A stretch of 64,000 nt of DNA, taken from contig VFFE01007034.1 of the NCBI GenBank assembly GCA_008921705.1, positions 1,252,649 through 1,316,648 of the forward strand, read 5' to 3'. Shown here in pieces: positions 1 through 12,229 of this stretch (the first letter of the stretch is position 1; every line of letters begins with the position of its first letter). The DNA comes from Burhinus oedicnemus. Its lineage: Eukaryota; Chordata; Aves; Charadriiformes; Burhinidae. The notes beneath the pieces are model-generated. The model saw only the letters and a list, made by a program, of their open reading frames with translations, searched no databases and was not told where the DNA came from. The position numbers were made by a program, and so were the translations under genes.

Positions 1-1065
1 AAAATATGGTTGCATGTTTCCCCTGCCAGTGCAAGTCTGGTAGCACGCATGGTGTGCAGTGTTGTGTAACACAACTCTTCACCTTCTTGGGTTTCAGATT
101 CCATTTCTGCTGCAGCCAGTGGGGCTGTACCAGTGCTGAAAAGTATTAGGAGTTTTTCCTACTGAGGAAAAGAAATAGGACTGAGGCAGTACAGGGTCAT
201 GGGCAGGAACTCCGAAGAAAGTACACTCATCTCTCCTTAACAGTCTTCAGGAAAAAACAAAAATGATATGTTAAGATTTGATGAGAACTGGGTGGAGGTA
301 AAGTTCCCAAACTATTTTTTTTTTTTTTTTGCTAATTGTCTGTACATGTGGCTGGTGTAAGTGAAAAATACTCTGATTCACCCAGAGAAGAGTAACATTT
401 TTCATGATAGTAAACGAACACTCTATAAATACCTATAATCCCAGGATCTTAACCTCAGGGACAGCATGGCAAAAGCAGTTTAGAAATCTTATGCTCAGTA
501 CTTCATCAGAACAGTGCTTTCTTTCTCTCTCTCTGAGTTTTTAATAGACATCTCAAGTTGAGATGACTGTCAGCACTTTCTTCTGGTAAGACACAATGTA
601 TATTCTATGTGTGTATCTATAAATATACACAGACATAGAGTGTATACTTTCTGTAGTAAGTCAAGTTCCATTTCTGGTTCGTTTTCAGATTTATTCAGTG
701 TGTGTATTGCTGTAAATGTTGCTTTATTTTTATTTGCATATGTCCAGTTGTGAGAAATTTTGTGACACGATTTTACACATGAGTACTGTTTCAGGTCCTG
801 TGCCTCTAGAGCTGAAGAGTTCATTTCTGTAACTTGAATCCTAGCTTGGTTAGGGCACAGCAGCAAGACAAAATTTTGTGGGTTTGAGAAGCAGGCTCTT
901 GTGCCTGGAAGCATAATTAAACGATCTTAAAAAAAAATCAAACAAATAATATCCCATTTAGATAATTAATTTTATGCTTTTATAGATTGAAGGGTTTATG
1001 CAGTGAAATGAAATAAGAAATAAAGTTAAAGGCAGTTTAAGGATATTCTTTATTTCCCCAAAATA
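1..1065. other. Unique noncoding sequence, left edge
   Basis: AT-rich sequence with a T-run at 316-330 and no recognisable gene or transposon. A 114-codon minus-strand frame at 570-914 has no family features and reads as chance. Its right edge matters: after 1066 the sequence recurs 780 bp downstream, while the sequence to the left does not. Confidence 0.6.
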
Positions 1066-1489
1066 ACATACATCTGTGGAAGTCAGTGCCACGTAGATTA
1101 TCAAGTGGAAGAGTTTTGCAGGATTAGATACTTTATGGGTAGCTAGAATACATTATTTAGCATTTTCTCAAAATCAGACATATGCCTCATGCCTCTCCAT
1201 GCATCAGAGCATCAGCCTACACTACACAGCCATCACTACGTGCTGGATTTAGAAAGAAATTTCTGCTAAAGCCAGGTCATCCCTTATAACAGTCCACTAA
1301 CAATGCCATCACCTCCCTATGAGACATCTTTTTATCTGACCCAGATGCTAAACCGTTTTCCTGTGAAAAAAATGCCCCACAAGACAAACAAGAACCCTTT
1401 AAATGCTCTGAGACTAAAATTTCTGTTAAGTTCAGGATAAGCCTGTCAAAGACAAGGTACCCCAACTTTGCACTCTGTAACTGCAAGCT
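1066..1489. repeat. Direct repeat, copy 1 (ends at assembly gap)
   Basis: These 424 bases recur at 1846-2269 at an offset of exactly 780 with one difference that I can see (G at 1363, T at 2143). The copy runs straight into the N gap. Its first base is shared by chance with the last base of the neighbouring LTR, so the true common segment probably starts at 1067. Near-identity of noncoding DNA beside a gap suggests two alleles of one locus rather than an old duplication. Confidence 0.95.
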
Positions 1490-1509
1490 NNNNNNNNNNN
1501 NNNNNNNNN
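1490..1509. other. Assembly gap of 20 N
   Basis: A run of 20 N, probably a placeholder of arbitrary size. It separates direct-repeat copy 1 from the interior of a truncated LTR, so the rest of that LTR and possibly a provirus may be hidden here. Confidence 0.99.
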
Positions 1510-1846
1510 TGAGGCAGATGGGATGGAATACCCTTGTTGGTCAGTTTTGGGTCACCTGTCCTGTCCACTCCTCCCCGCAGGTGTGACCCCTCTACGCTTT
1601 TCTGCTTCCGACCCTCCAACGGGGCAAGTAACAAAGTTGGCTGGCCTTGGTTGTTACAGCAATAAGTATAAGCAAGAGCCTCTCTGCATACCGTTCCCTG
1701 GCATCAGCTACAAACATGGGTCTTATCACTCTGAGAGCGAACAGCTCTCTGCACAACACGCCGCTAACTTCAGCAGTTAGAAGAGGCCTAGCTAAAAAGA
1801 AAAGTTACTGAACAAAAATGGTCCTGTTTTACCTCAAACCAGGACA
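1510..1846 (-). mobile_element. ERVL-type LTR, U3 part, truncated by gap
   Basis: Read on the minus strand from 1846, the sequence starts TGTCCTGGTTT, the usual start of a large class of avian ERVL LTRs. About 270 bp further in, it has the block GGTGACCC, then AACTGACCAACA, then GGTATTCCAT, which in such LTRs lies shortly before the promoter. The visible 337 bp are therefore U3, and R, U5 and any internal region would lie in or beyond the gap. On the right it is flanked by CATAC, which also occurs at 1067-1071 in the other repeat copy, as expected for a 5-bp target site. Family assignment rests on memory of the consensus. No coding part is present. Confidence 0.75.
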
Positions 1847-2269
1847 CATACATCTGTGGAAGTCAGTGCCACGTAGATTATCAAGTGGAAGAGTTTTGCA
1901 GGATTAGATACTTTATGGGTAGCTAGAATACATTATTTAGCATTTTCTCAAAATCAGACATATGCCTCATGCCTCTCCATGCATCAGAGCATCAGCCTAC
2001 ACTACACAGCCATCACTACGTGCTGGATTTAGAAAGAAATTTCTGCTAAAGCCAGGTCATCCCTTATAACAGTCCACTAACAATGCCATCACCTCCCTAT
2101 GAGACATCTTTTTATCTGACCCAGATGCTAAACCGTTTTCCTTTGAAAAAAATGCCCCACAAGACAAACAAGAACCCTTTAAATGCTCTGAGACTAAAAT
2201 TTCTGTTAAGTTCAGGATAAGCCTGTCAAAGACAAGGTACCCCAACTTTGCACTCTGTAACTGCAAGCT
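1846..2269. repeat. Direct repeat, copy 2 (abuts LTR)
   Basis: Second copy of the segment at 1066-1489. It starts exactly where the LTR ends and continues to the right into unique sequence (GTCTCTGGAC and onward) that copy 1 cannot show because of the gap. This is the arrangement expected if copy 1 is the empty allele and copy 2 is the flank of the allele carrying the ERV. Confidence 0.95.
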
Positions 2270-5200
2270 GTCTCTGGACAACAGAACAATGAATGTAAAC
2301 ATGTGGCAAAGGGTGAAGGAGCTCCAGTCGAGTTAGTATGTAGCTCAGCAGCTAAAGGAACTCCCTAAAGTAGAACCAGACCAGCATAATCAAAACAGCT
2401 CTTTGTGTTTTCTGTAATCCAGAAGACTATCTGAAACTAAAAAAAAAAAAAAAAATTCTGTTTAAAAAGATACTGCAGGCTTAGACTTTTTGTATTAGAG
2501 GACAATGCCCTAATCAAAAAGACAACTGACTTAAAGCCATTTTAACAAAATCGTAAGCAGGTTGCAGATATGTTTAGCCAATGATTCTTCATGCTTCTTT
2601 AAAGAATCAGATGACATATTCATGTGCGGCTTATGGGGACATGCGGGATATAATAGCTGTAAATATCCTGTTCAGAAAATATGCAGCTATCCTGAGTACA
2701 CAGTGAATATCCAAGATTTCTGTGTATAAAACTGCATTCCAGACAGTGCTGAGAGCCTCTCTACCCATGGATTTCTCCTTCTCCAAAAAAGGAATGGAGG
2801 GATGGATGGACAGGTACAGAAACCTGCAGCTGCACTCACCCACCCCGAACTCTTCTGTGTATTATCTTTATCACACAGTTCAATCTCTAGTATTCCGCAG
2901 AGTGCTTCAGCCGGAGAGAGTTTCCCTCAGAAATGCATAGTTTCCCCTCCACAACTCCTCTCCAACACATACTCCGACACAGTTAAAGCAAGTCCTCTAT
3001 CAGCTAATTCAATGACCAGAAAAATCTGTGTTAACACAGAGTTAAAATTGCCCAGTGGTTTCTCATGCCTTTCCAAAATGCCTTGCTCAGCAAAACTCAA
3101 ACCTCTGAAAAAAACCAGAAAATGAAGAGTCCTGGCATACACCAACAGAACCTTAACTGTGACCCCCTGGAAAGTCACAGTCCCTAGGAACTGCTGGTAT
3201 GCTCACCAGATGAGTTTGCTGCAGTAGGTTTTACTGAGCCTGATGCTCTAGAACCACACGTGCTATCAGCAAGCGAGCTTGAATCTGCTTTTGTTTTTGT
3301 TTTGCTTTGGGTTTTTGACAGTAAATTTCCTGTATTTTAAACAAGGTCAGAGGATTATTTTGATAGAATCTAGAAAAAGATATTTTAGTCATCCTTTGCC
3401 TTTTGTTGCAGTCAGCTCTCTGCCTGATGCAGGAGGATTGTAACTCTTATTTCGGCATTTCTGGGAGTTCAGACAGTTCCCCTTTTCCCTGTCATCTCTC
3501 TTAGATCTAAGCACACTTAAAAGGGAAGAATACACCACTGGCAGGCTTCTTGTACTTGCTGACTTTGCCAACCACTTCATCTTCCTCCAGTTTCTCTCCC
3601 ACCACCTCCGTTTGCACTCCTGCTTTCCAACCCCAGCAATCCCTCCCTAGGGCTACTTGCCTCTGTATTTTTGCACCACCCTGTACCCTGCCTCCTCTCA
3701 ATTCCCTCACCCCAACAGTCTTCCAGTGAGCATTCAGATATGTATTTACTTTCCTCTTCCAAATGTATTACATCTCCTAAGCAAAGCTCCAGCTTCCTGA
3801 GCAGGAGTTGGTTGTAGCTATCTGCGTGAGGTTTATCACTGACATCTTTTTTTGAGCTTTCTGGGACCAGCTACAGCTCACCTTCCAAGGACAGGGTATC
3901 TACACTTGAACCATGCAGGATCTGTCACAAAAGGCTGGCTGGAAATCTTACCCCAATGTTGTGTTTATATACATTTCAATCTGATTTAGACTGAGAGTGT
4001 TCACACACTAAGTGTCTCCCATAATAGCTTTATCATTACTTTTCCAACAGCTGGAATCAATGAGATCAGGTAAGGAACAGTTGAGCCATGATTTGAACCC
4101 CAGGAACATTCAGAATAATCCCAATGCAAGTCAATCCTGCCTCTTTGAAGACAGGACAAGAGAGAAGCTGATTTGGAGTGAAGATTGGATTTTCGGAGCA
4201 CCCTGCTCAGATTATTTTCACCTTGTCCATGATGCCAGCAAATTGCAGTGCAAGCTAAATAAACCTTGAGGGTTTTTAGGCACTTAAAAATCAGCCCAGT
4301 TTCAGCCTAAATTTTAGGGCTTTCCCACTTTGATTATAATAAAACCAGAGCTCTGCTAAAATCAGCATTTCTTCTGCAGTCTGCCCATGTTAAAACATGA
4401 AGCAAGGAAGTGATACTGTTACTGTTATCTTTTCTGCAAAATTTTCAATTGGTCATACACTATGGTGAAGGAGGGCTTTAAAGTAAGGTCAGTAGATACC
4501 TCAGTGGGAACAGAGGTGCGAAATGCTTTGCAAAATCAGGCCTTGTGTTTGAGAATACTCGATTTCTTACAAGCCCAAAACAATTTCATGAATGAAAAAA
4601 TAAAAAGCTTTAAGAAATCTCTATTTGATCTGAGCTTCTTATATGCGGAGTTATACACAGAGCAGTGTTCTCAGTCATAGTTGTGATGTTTCTTAAAGTA
4701 AGCATACAGCATCAGCTCTTTAGTTCCAAGATGGAGCATTGCCAGATCCTTGAGTTTTAATGCTGATGTTGGTAAATAATGTACAGGTTTTGGCTAACCA
4801 TACAGGTACAAATTTGTGGGTTAGACCAGAGAAGCAAGCACAGCACACTGACAGAAACTGATTCAAAGGTAGATTCTCTAATAGTTGTGCTCTTGTTCCA
4901 GCCTTTCCGTCACACAGAAATGAAAGCTCTGTGCCTTTTTGGTTTGATGCAGAGATTTATGGTTAATTATAGTATTTCCCGTGATTACATGTTTGTGCTT
5001 CAGTAACTGCTAGATGAGGAGGCAAGTTGAAATAACTTTAGGGCTAGTATGTTGCTCTACCAGAAGAGATACATTCAGATATCTCGGCATGGGCTCTTCA
5101 TTATTTCCTTATGAAGGAGAATACATGACAAAAGCTACACACCACTAGTCATTCAGAAAGCTGGCAGCAGGAGACAATGATCTCCTCCACAGCTTCTGTC

Positions 5201-8200
5201 CCTCACCTTTTCTTCTATAGGCAAGTCATTCAACATCCCCATCTGAAAAAATGATGACAATGGTCTAGGGTTAACAGTGAGTTCAACTCATACAGATCAT
5301 GAGTTCTGCAGAGGTAAGTAGGTAACCCAATAGGGCAGACAAAATATTTTTCCATCAAGAGCAGCTAGATTTGATTATGAAAATGTACTCAGATGCCAAA
5401 ACTTCTGCTACTGTATATGGTTGATAGCAGTGCTGCCTTGGCCAGGCTGAACATCTAGGTATCTCTCCAGTGCCTAAAATCACTTGACATTCATGGAGGA
5501 AGAGGCTTCCCCATCCCTCAAGCCCCTGTGGTCTGTGCCAGCAGAGTCCTTGGAGAATACCTCCCACACAGCAACAACTCTGAGCTCAACATGAAACAAC
5601 AGCCAGGGCCGTTTTCTTTCAAGGCATAACTGGGGGAGGCAATGCTCACATTTTGCAGATAACTGCAGGGCTTAGAGTACTCAGGGAGAAGGTGGGACAC
5701 CCCTGGACTCTGTTCTAGGGAGAGGAAACCTGAATCTGATTGATAACCTAATAAATGAGATGGCGTGGAGGGATGCCGGAGTAATGGACTCCAAAGAAAG
5801 GCAAGATGAGCAGGACTCTGACTCTCTGGCTCGCTGATTATGACATCCAGACAGAAAGATGGAAGGTCTGAGCTGTAGGCCTAGCTCTCTGCGTCATTTT
5901 TTCTTTTCAGGCTAATGAAAGTACATTAAAAAAACGTATTTCCAACAGATACATTGTGAGATTTTGTATCAATAAAGCACTAATTAGTAAAATACTGGAG
6001 AGTCTCCAACAGAGCATATCTAGTATTCATTCTAAGGTTTTCTTTCAGAAATCTAAAATCCATTGCAATTATTTTAATTTTTTAGTCCCCTTCAGTTCTT
6101 ATCTTTCTGTGCTCCATTTAGTATCATGGATAACAAAAGTCTGTGTCTGTTCATACGAAATATAAAGGAAATTTGAATGAAGTTCAGGCAGACAAACATG
6201 TCACATAGAACTGATCAGCCTTGGCTAAGAGTAACGGTTTGTTTCGAAACAGGTTTCTTCAGATTTTCTGTTTTGGGGGTGAAAATTCATATAAAATGGC
6301 TGCCTGAGGTTTTGTATTCTACAGCCACAGCATGCAGTAGTTGAAACCAGTGTTATTTCCAAAGTATTTTCAGCATTCAGGGAAAGCCTGAGTGACAGAC
6401 CATGACACCAGGGATCCCATAAAGGTGCTGATCTTGGCTTTTATGGTAATTCTGCTGTTTATTCAAAATGTATGATTGCCCATTGCACAGTAAGTATAAC
6501 ATTAGTATGTTCCCATCCTTGTTTCATAATCTGAGTTATAGTTGCCTGAGAAGCTATATTTAAAAGAAGCTTTGTTTACTTTCTTAGCTGAAGGCTCCTA
6601 TAAACAGTATATTTTTCTTTTAAATTTACGCACAAGGAGAATATTAAAAACTAAACTACTGTGCCAAATGTTCAAAGGATTTTTCTCCCCCCATCTTACT
6701 ACTTTTATGACTGTGGAAACATTGCTTTTGTTTCAGTAGAAAAGCTAAAGTGAACCTTAATGAACTGAAAACTAAAGAACACATCAGATTTTAGATATGG
6801 GGTAACTAAGTATAGCTATAGCTGTACTGGAGATACAGCAATGAAATACAAGTATACTTTGGAGATACTCAGTAACTAAATTAGAAGATTAGGATCACAG
6901 AATCCCTTGTTGTGGTGGAATGCCTGCTAAGTCAAAATGACAAGGAAACTCTTGTCAAAATTACAGAATTTATTAAAAAAAAAAAAACAAAACACAATAA
7001 AGCAACAACTTCAAAGTGAAAGGAAAATGAGAACAACTTATGCCAAAGCTTTGAAACATATAGGATGTTTTATTAAATGTACTTACTAGTATATGTTCCA
7101 AAGTAGCAAAATTTTTCAAAAGCATACATTAACCTGCACTTTATAGTAATTTTCCTAGTCTCGAAGATGGCTGGAGATTGCCAGTATGGTGAGGAAAAAA
7201 GGCCATTCATTCTTCTGGAGATTGCCATCTGGGACTGAAAGCACTGGGTAGCAGGATGCAAAGAAAGAAGTACTTTGAAGAGTGCACAAGTAATATTCCT
7301 TTAAACCACTGACACCAGAAGGGGGGTGTAGAAACTAAGTTCTCTACACCTATTCTAACTAACCAGAAGCGAGATTTTGGGGGCTATTGCAATTGTGTGA
7401 TCAGTTGCCTCAAGAGAGGAACAGTATTTCCCTCACCACCAAAACTGAAGGAGCAAGGTGAGGTATGTTTAAGGTCCACACCCAGAAGAGCCAGTGCAGT
7501 GACTGGACTAGGCTTCCACAATTAATACAGGACAGGTGTTGATTTCATACATGCTCTGAGCACCTAATAAATTCAGATTATAGTAATTTTGCAGATGGCA
7601 TCCTCTATTGGAGCAAGGCAGGGAATTAGCCAACCTAAGACAGAATTTATTGAATGTAAATTTAAGTCTGAGCTAGCTCCCTATATTGTCAGTGCAGAAA
7701 AAAATCCATTTTTGAGGTATTCTAAAGTGTGTGCCTGACACAGGTCAGATGAGTCTTTCTCTGGAAGTATTTGTTTCTCTCCATTGGCTGCTAAGGGAGC
7801 CTAGATGTCCAGCTCAAGTGTAAAGGAGATGAGGTCAGTCCCATTCCTCATGCCTAGTGTTGAAAGAGATATACTTTCTCTCTCTTATTAGCAGAGGATG
7901 ATGTCTTTCCAGTGATAGCTGAGACCTGGAGGGGAAGGATGCCTGGGACATGGCAGTCTTTAACCAGAAGGAAATGATTCAGAATACAGTCACAGCCTGT
8001 CCTGTGCAAGGTATTGCTGAGATGAATTAAAGAACATTGCAGTCTAATTAATCCTTTCTGCCTTGGTTGCTCAGGATATTAAAGTTAGTATTTTTCTGTT
8101 CCTAGATACATTTGGTGCATCAAAATCTCACTATGAGATGTAGGCATTCCTCACAGGCTGGAGTTTTGCTCTTGAGATGTGGTCCTCACTTGACAGTCTT

Positions 8201-9860
8201 ATGATCTTCTCTATGTGCATTAGGCTCCACACCAAGCTGCAGAATAAGAAGTTAGTCATTTTTATTGCTGGTAAAATATTGCTGGGCACCTTCATGTGAA
8301 ACTGCAAAACAGGATACAAAAAGCAAAGAGAATTATTTTAAGCTAACTTTAAAAAGAACCAAGGACTATTTTTAGTGTGTTTACTACTTGTCAAAGGGAT
8401 TTTCTGTTGCCTGAAACCCAGACCACTGAGGTTTACCACTGCTTGTATAACATTTTTTCAATAATGCTGTTCCTTTTTAAATAATTGCTATGGCTTCATA
8501 TGGCTTTAGAAGTCCTCCTCTATCTGTGCAGCCTGGAAGGAAGGATTTACCCCATGGCGGGGGTGAGAGAGGGTCCAGTTTCTGGGTCTGGCTTTGAGCT
8601 CAGCCAGGCGAGTGGAGCTCCTATTGACTTTGTCCGTCTCGCTAGTGACAGAGTTAGGCCCAGGACTGTTCTGGTTTCACTGAAGCCTGCTTAGTTTCCT
8701 GGTAAGGATACTTTTCTAAATATAGCTCCTTACATTGGATGCAGGAATGTTTACTCATGCAAAGTCAGGCAAGGTAAACACTTTTTTTTTTTTGGTCAGT
8801 ATCTTTTTAATGGAAAAGAGTCTTGAAGTATATTTGGCGTCATCTTGGCATGCTGGAGCTAAATACAGGGACTGTCTTCCTTTTTTGGTATCGGTTATTT
8901 CTAATTTTATTTTCACTTGGAAAGGGGTGATTTAGTGATCCTTCATTATAGATGTGTCAGAGTAGACGTTGCAAGCTCTGTGAGTTTTGCGTTCACCTTT
9001 TAAATAACACAGCCCTGAATGAATCTGTTGACAGAGGCTGAGCAATTTAAAAATACATTTGAAAGTATGCAATGGGATTATGATGAGGGCTGTGCCAGAA
9101 AAAATACAAACTCCTACTATGCTGTTACAGTTGCTTAAGCACACATTAAATGCATAGTTTGCACTCTCTCTTGCTCTCTGTCTCTCTTTCAAAGAAGAAT
9201 GTATTGTGAAGTACATTTATTTAGGACTGTGCCATTATGTTAACTCAGCTTTGATTCTACTGATGGATTTTTTTTTAATTCCTCCTGTTTATTTGTGATG
9301 AGCTCTGACTTGAGATTTGATGTAAACTTGTCATTTTGTTAACATAAATGTGATTTAAAACTTATTTATGTGAGTAGTTTACTTTAATTCTTTAAACAGG
9401 AGGATAAATTTCTGACCAGGCTGTTATTTTCTTGTAGGTTACAATCTTCTAATCAGCTGGTGCTACTGTACCTTTGAAGAGCAGTAAAGGCCACTCTTTG
9501 CCAGTCATACTGAAAAGGTTGCTGTGCATTATCACTCTTTGTGGTATTTTCTACTTACTTTTGTGTAAGGAAACAATCTATTTCTTGGTACAAATACGGA
9601 GGAAAAAAGAAAACCTTTAAAATAGTCGGCTTTTTAAAAATCAGTGTCCCTTCAGCAAGGTCTCTATGCAGGACATACTAGTGAAAACATCTGAACATTA
9701 CCCAAAGGAAAAATACAATTGTCTTGGGGATACTGTGCCTCACTTACATCTTCCGTCTGCACTGAGACCTGGGTTTCAGCGGAGTCCCCAAGAAATGTGA
9801 ATTGACAATACTGCTTTTTTGCTTATGACAGTTTAATGACTGGTTTTCTGCTGTAGAATC
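2270..9860. other. Noncoding AT-rich stretch, no gene recognised
   Basis: Contains an A-run at 2439-2455 and short T-runs. Around 5215-5265 a stretch with GGCAAGTCATTCAAC and CCCCATCTG resembles the core of a MIR SINE, too weakly to call. At 8600-8660 a phrase with GGAGCTCCTATTGACTT resembles an old sauropsid interspersed repeat. Open frames are short and overlapping, without recognisable domains. Confidence 0.5.
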
Positions 9861-9868
9861 AGGGAGAT

Positions 9869-10430
9869 TCAGTAAATGTCAGCACAGAGGACTCCTGGCC
9901 CAATATTTAGTCTTTTTTTCAGGGCTTGAGTTTCTCCACTGTTACAAGTAGGCAGAGATTTTATTGAGTCTGGCCCTAAATTATGAGATTCAAGAAGAGC
10001 AATGCCAGTGGGAAAGGGAGGACCAAAGCACCACTTACCAAAGCAACAAGTTGTGCTTGGCAAAGAGCAAGGTAAAAATACTGCAAAGATGGAGTTCTTC
10101 CTCCCTGGAGAGCAGCAAGTGCCTCTCTGCCATGGTGGGCTGGGTTTCCCCAGCAAGACCATGAGCTCTGTGAGCAGCAGAGCAGCAGCTGCCAGTGCCT
10201 CGAATGGAGAAGAAAGGCAACTCCCTGCCTGCAGCTGGCTCAAAACAGTTTTGCTGTTCCTGCCCAGCAGCAAACACACAGCCTTGGGCTTCCTCTCCAA
10301 GTACCACCCTGCAGGTGCCCTGCCCCACCACAAGGAGCCTCAGTCCCAGGGATGGATGTGCCAGGATAGGCACACCACCAGAGACAGGCAGGACTGGGGT
10401 GTGAGCAGGTACCCACGTCCTTTATTTTAG
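9869..10430. other. GC-richer patch with long overlapping open frames
   Basis: A 154-codon minus-strand frame (9869-10333) and a 142-codon plus-strand frame (10002-10430) overlap almost completely, with further frames of 112 and 69 codons. I recognise no domain, signal peptide or repeat in any of them. Long frames on both strands at once usually mean few stop triplets in GC-richer DNA. An exon of an unknown gene cannot be excluded but is not supported. The left edge near 9880-9985 resembles an old sauropsid repeat that ends in a GGCCAGACTC-type phrase on the minus strand. Confidence 0.3.
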
Positions 10431-10454
10431 CCCTAAGCACCCTCACGAGAGATG

Positions 10455-10605
10455 GTGAGGTACAGGATTACTGTGATCCCCATTTTCTAGCAACCCCAAG
10501 TGACTGGCCCACAGGCAAACAGGGGGTCAGCACTGGAGCAGTGATTTGGACCTGCACTCTCCTAGTCCTCGACACCAGTGCCCTGATCGACACCCCATCC
10601 TGTGG
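10455..10605 (-). mobile_element. MIR-like SINE fossil
   Basis: The plus strand shows, in order, CCCCATTTTCTAG, AAGTGACTGGCCCA, GATTTGGACC, CTCTCCTAGTCC and CCAGTGCCCTGAT. These correspond in order to the antisense of the MIR core and tRNA-related part (CCCATTTTACAG, AAGTGACTTGCCCA, GATTTGAACC, CTCCTGACTCC, CCAGTGCTCT). The match is diverged, as expected for a family that predates amniotes. Confidence 0.5.
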
Positions 10606-10739
10606 CCTTGCACTGGCTTATTTCTCTTCCTTTGAATGATGCATAGTAATTCCGTTGAATTAGTATCATAAGAGCAGATTAATGTCTTTTGGTAAAAGCA
10701 GGTGGATTATGACTTCAGAGAGATCTAGAAAGGGAGAAG

Positions 10740-10835
10740 GATACCATGAGCAGGTCTCTTAATTTCTCCATAACCCAGTGCCATATCTATAAAGTGAGGG
10801 TCCCTTCCTTTAACTGCTGCAGGCATGGCACAGGT
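10740..10835 (+). mobile_element. MIR-like SINE fragment, weak
   Basis: The sense-direction core is visible as TCTTAATTTCTCC, then CCAGTGCCATATCTATAAA and GTGAGGG. This parallels the MIR run of CTTAACCTCTCTG, CTCAGTTTCCTCATCTGTAAA and ATGGGG. It lies about 140 bp from an opposite-strand MIR-like piece, so the two are separate insertions or one is a chance match. Confidence 0.35.
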
Positions 10836-12229
10836 GAAATTCTCACTGCTTGCAAAGCATGTGTTCTTTGCAGTGATGATAACCCTGTACTATAAATTCC
10901 ATGTAATTTGGTGTGACAGTTGCTTTTGCTCTTTTTTTTGGTTTTGTTCTTTTCATAATAAATATTTCCATTCATAACTGGTTTCCAGTTGCTGAAGCAG
11001 TGAACAATACTGGTATTCAGCTCCTGGAAAAACAAATTGAAATGTAATGAGGGAGGAGGAAAAATCAGTTAAGATACAATTTTGTAGTTCAAGCTTTCCA
11101 GACAGACTAAGAGATTAAAAATTCTTGTATGTATAATCAGTGTATATCACTGGCTAATAATGTATACCTCCAGGTGAGTTAAATGGAAGCAGGATGCTCT
11201 TTCGGGAGCAGACTTCAGCCTTAAATAATATAGTAGTGTGTCTGATCTGATACCATATATGAAGGCTGACTGTTGAAGCAAATTTTCATCTGCTTTTGTT
11301 GTCCGTAATGTCAATATCTCCCTCATACAGAGGTCAGAAGCAACTTAGCATTTACCGTAGCATATTGCTTCATTGTACAGCAGTAGTACGTCAGAGCCCC
11401 AGTTATGCAGCAAGGCACTCTACTAACACATGGCAAAATGCAAAAAGAAATAGGGTCTTGTTGTGCCATCCTTACTCATGCTGAAGGCCTTCATGCTCTA
11501 TGAGGAGTCCCACAGAGGGACCTTCTGTTCCCATAAAGAGCTGAGGAGCTAAGCAGCACCAGAAGCAGCTGGATGAAGGGGTGGGCGATGTGTATCTGAG
11601 ACTTTGGTGCTCTTGAAAGTCATGTTAATGAGAGATCCTGGAAAGAAATTTGGCATTTTGAGTCATGCTGCTCATGCATGGTGAGTCACGGGGCTTGGAA
11701 GTCGCAGACGGATGAACCTTGCTAAGTGTGGGCAGAGTCGGGGGAAGCTCTGATGAACTGGACTCCCTGGGAAACACAGGCCAGCTCCAGTTTACATGTG
11801 TGCTAGACTCAGTGCTCCCTGTATCCGTAAGGCACAAATTCTCCTGGGATCATTTGTGTGGCATCCCAGATGGCCAGCTGCACAGACATTACTCCAGCTT
11901 GGTGGATATCCGATCTCATAAATAAATGCTCTACACCAGCAGTCCTAATGGGGAGAGGGGAGAGGGGAGAGGGTTAACCCTGCTTGAAGTCCCACTACTC
12001 TCTCCACTTTCCTACTAATCCTGGGCCCAGTGAGGGAGATCTCGTGGAACTCGGCAAGAGTTGGTGGCAAAATGCATGGCGTCGTCCTATGAGCACTGTG
12101 GAAGGAAGTGTAATATTGGGAATAAAAATAGAACAATTTATTTGTGAGCTGAGCCCTACATTGCCACAAAAAGGGTCACTGAAAGGGCTTTGCAAAAAGT
12201 AAAGGAGGATATTTGAGAACGTGCCCAAG
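10836..12229. other. Noncoding stretch with GGGGAGA tandem repeat
   Basis: No gene recognised. At 11950-11973 GGGGAGA is repeated three times and followed by GGG. The minus-strand frame at 11625-11837 and the plus-strand frame at 11719-11925 overlap and show no family features. Confidence 0.5.
11950..11973 (+). repeat. (GGGGAGA)3 short tandem repeat, G-quadruplex candidate
   Basis: Three perfect 7-bp units and a terminal GGG give four G-tracts of at least three with AGA loops. This fits the usual G-quadruplex pattern on the plus strand. Confidence 0.9.

Noticed and set aside
5215..5265. Weak MIR-like core
   Set aside because: Only about 40 bp of vague similarity. Cannot be separated from chance without a profile search.
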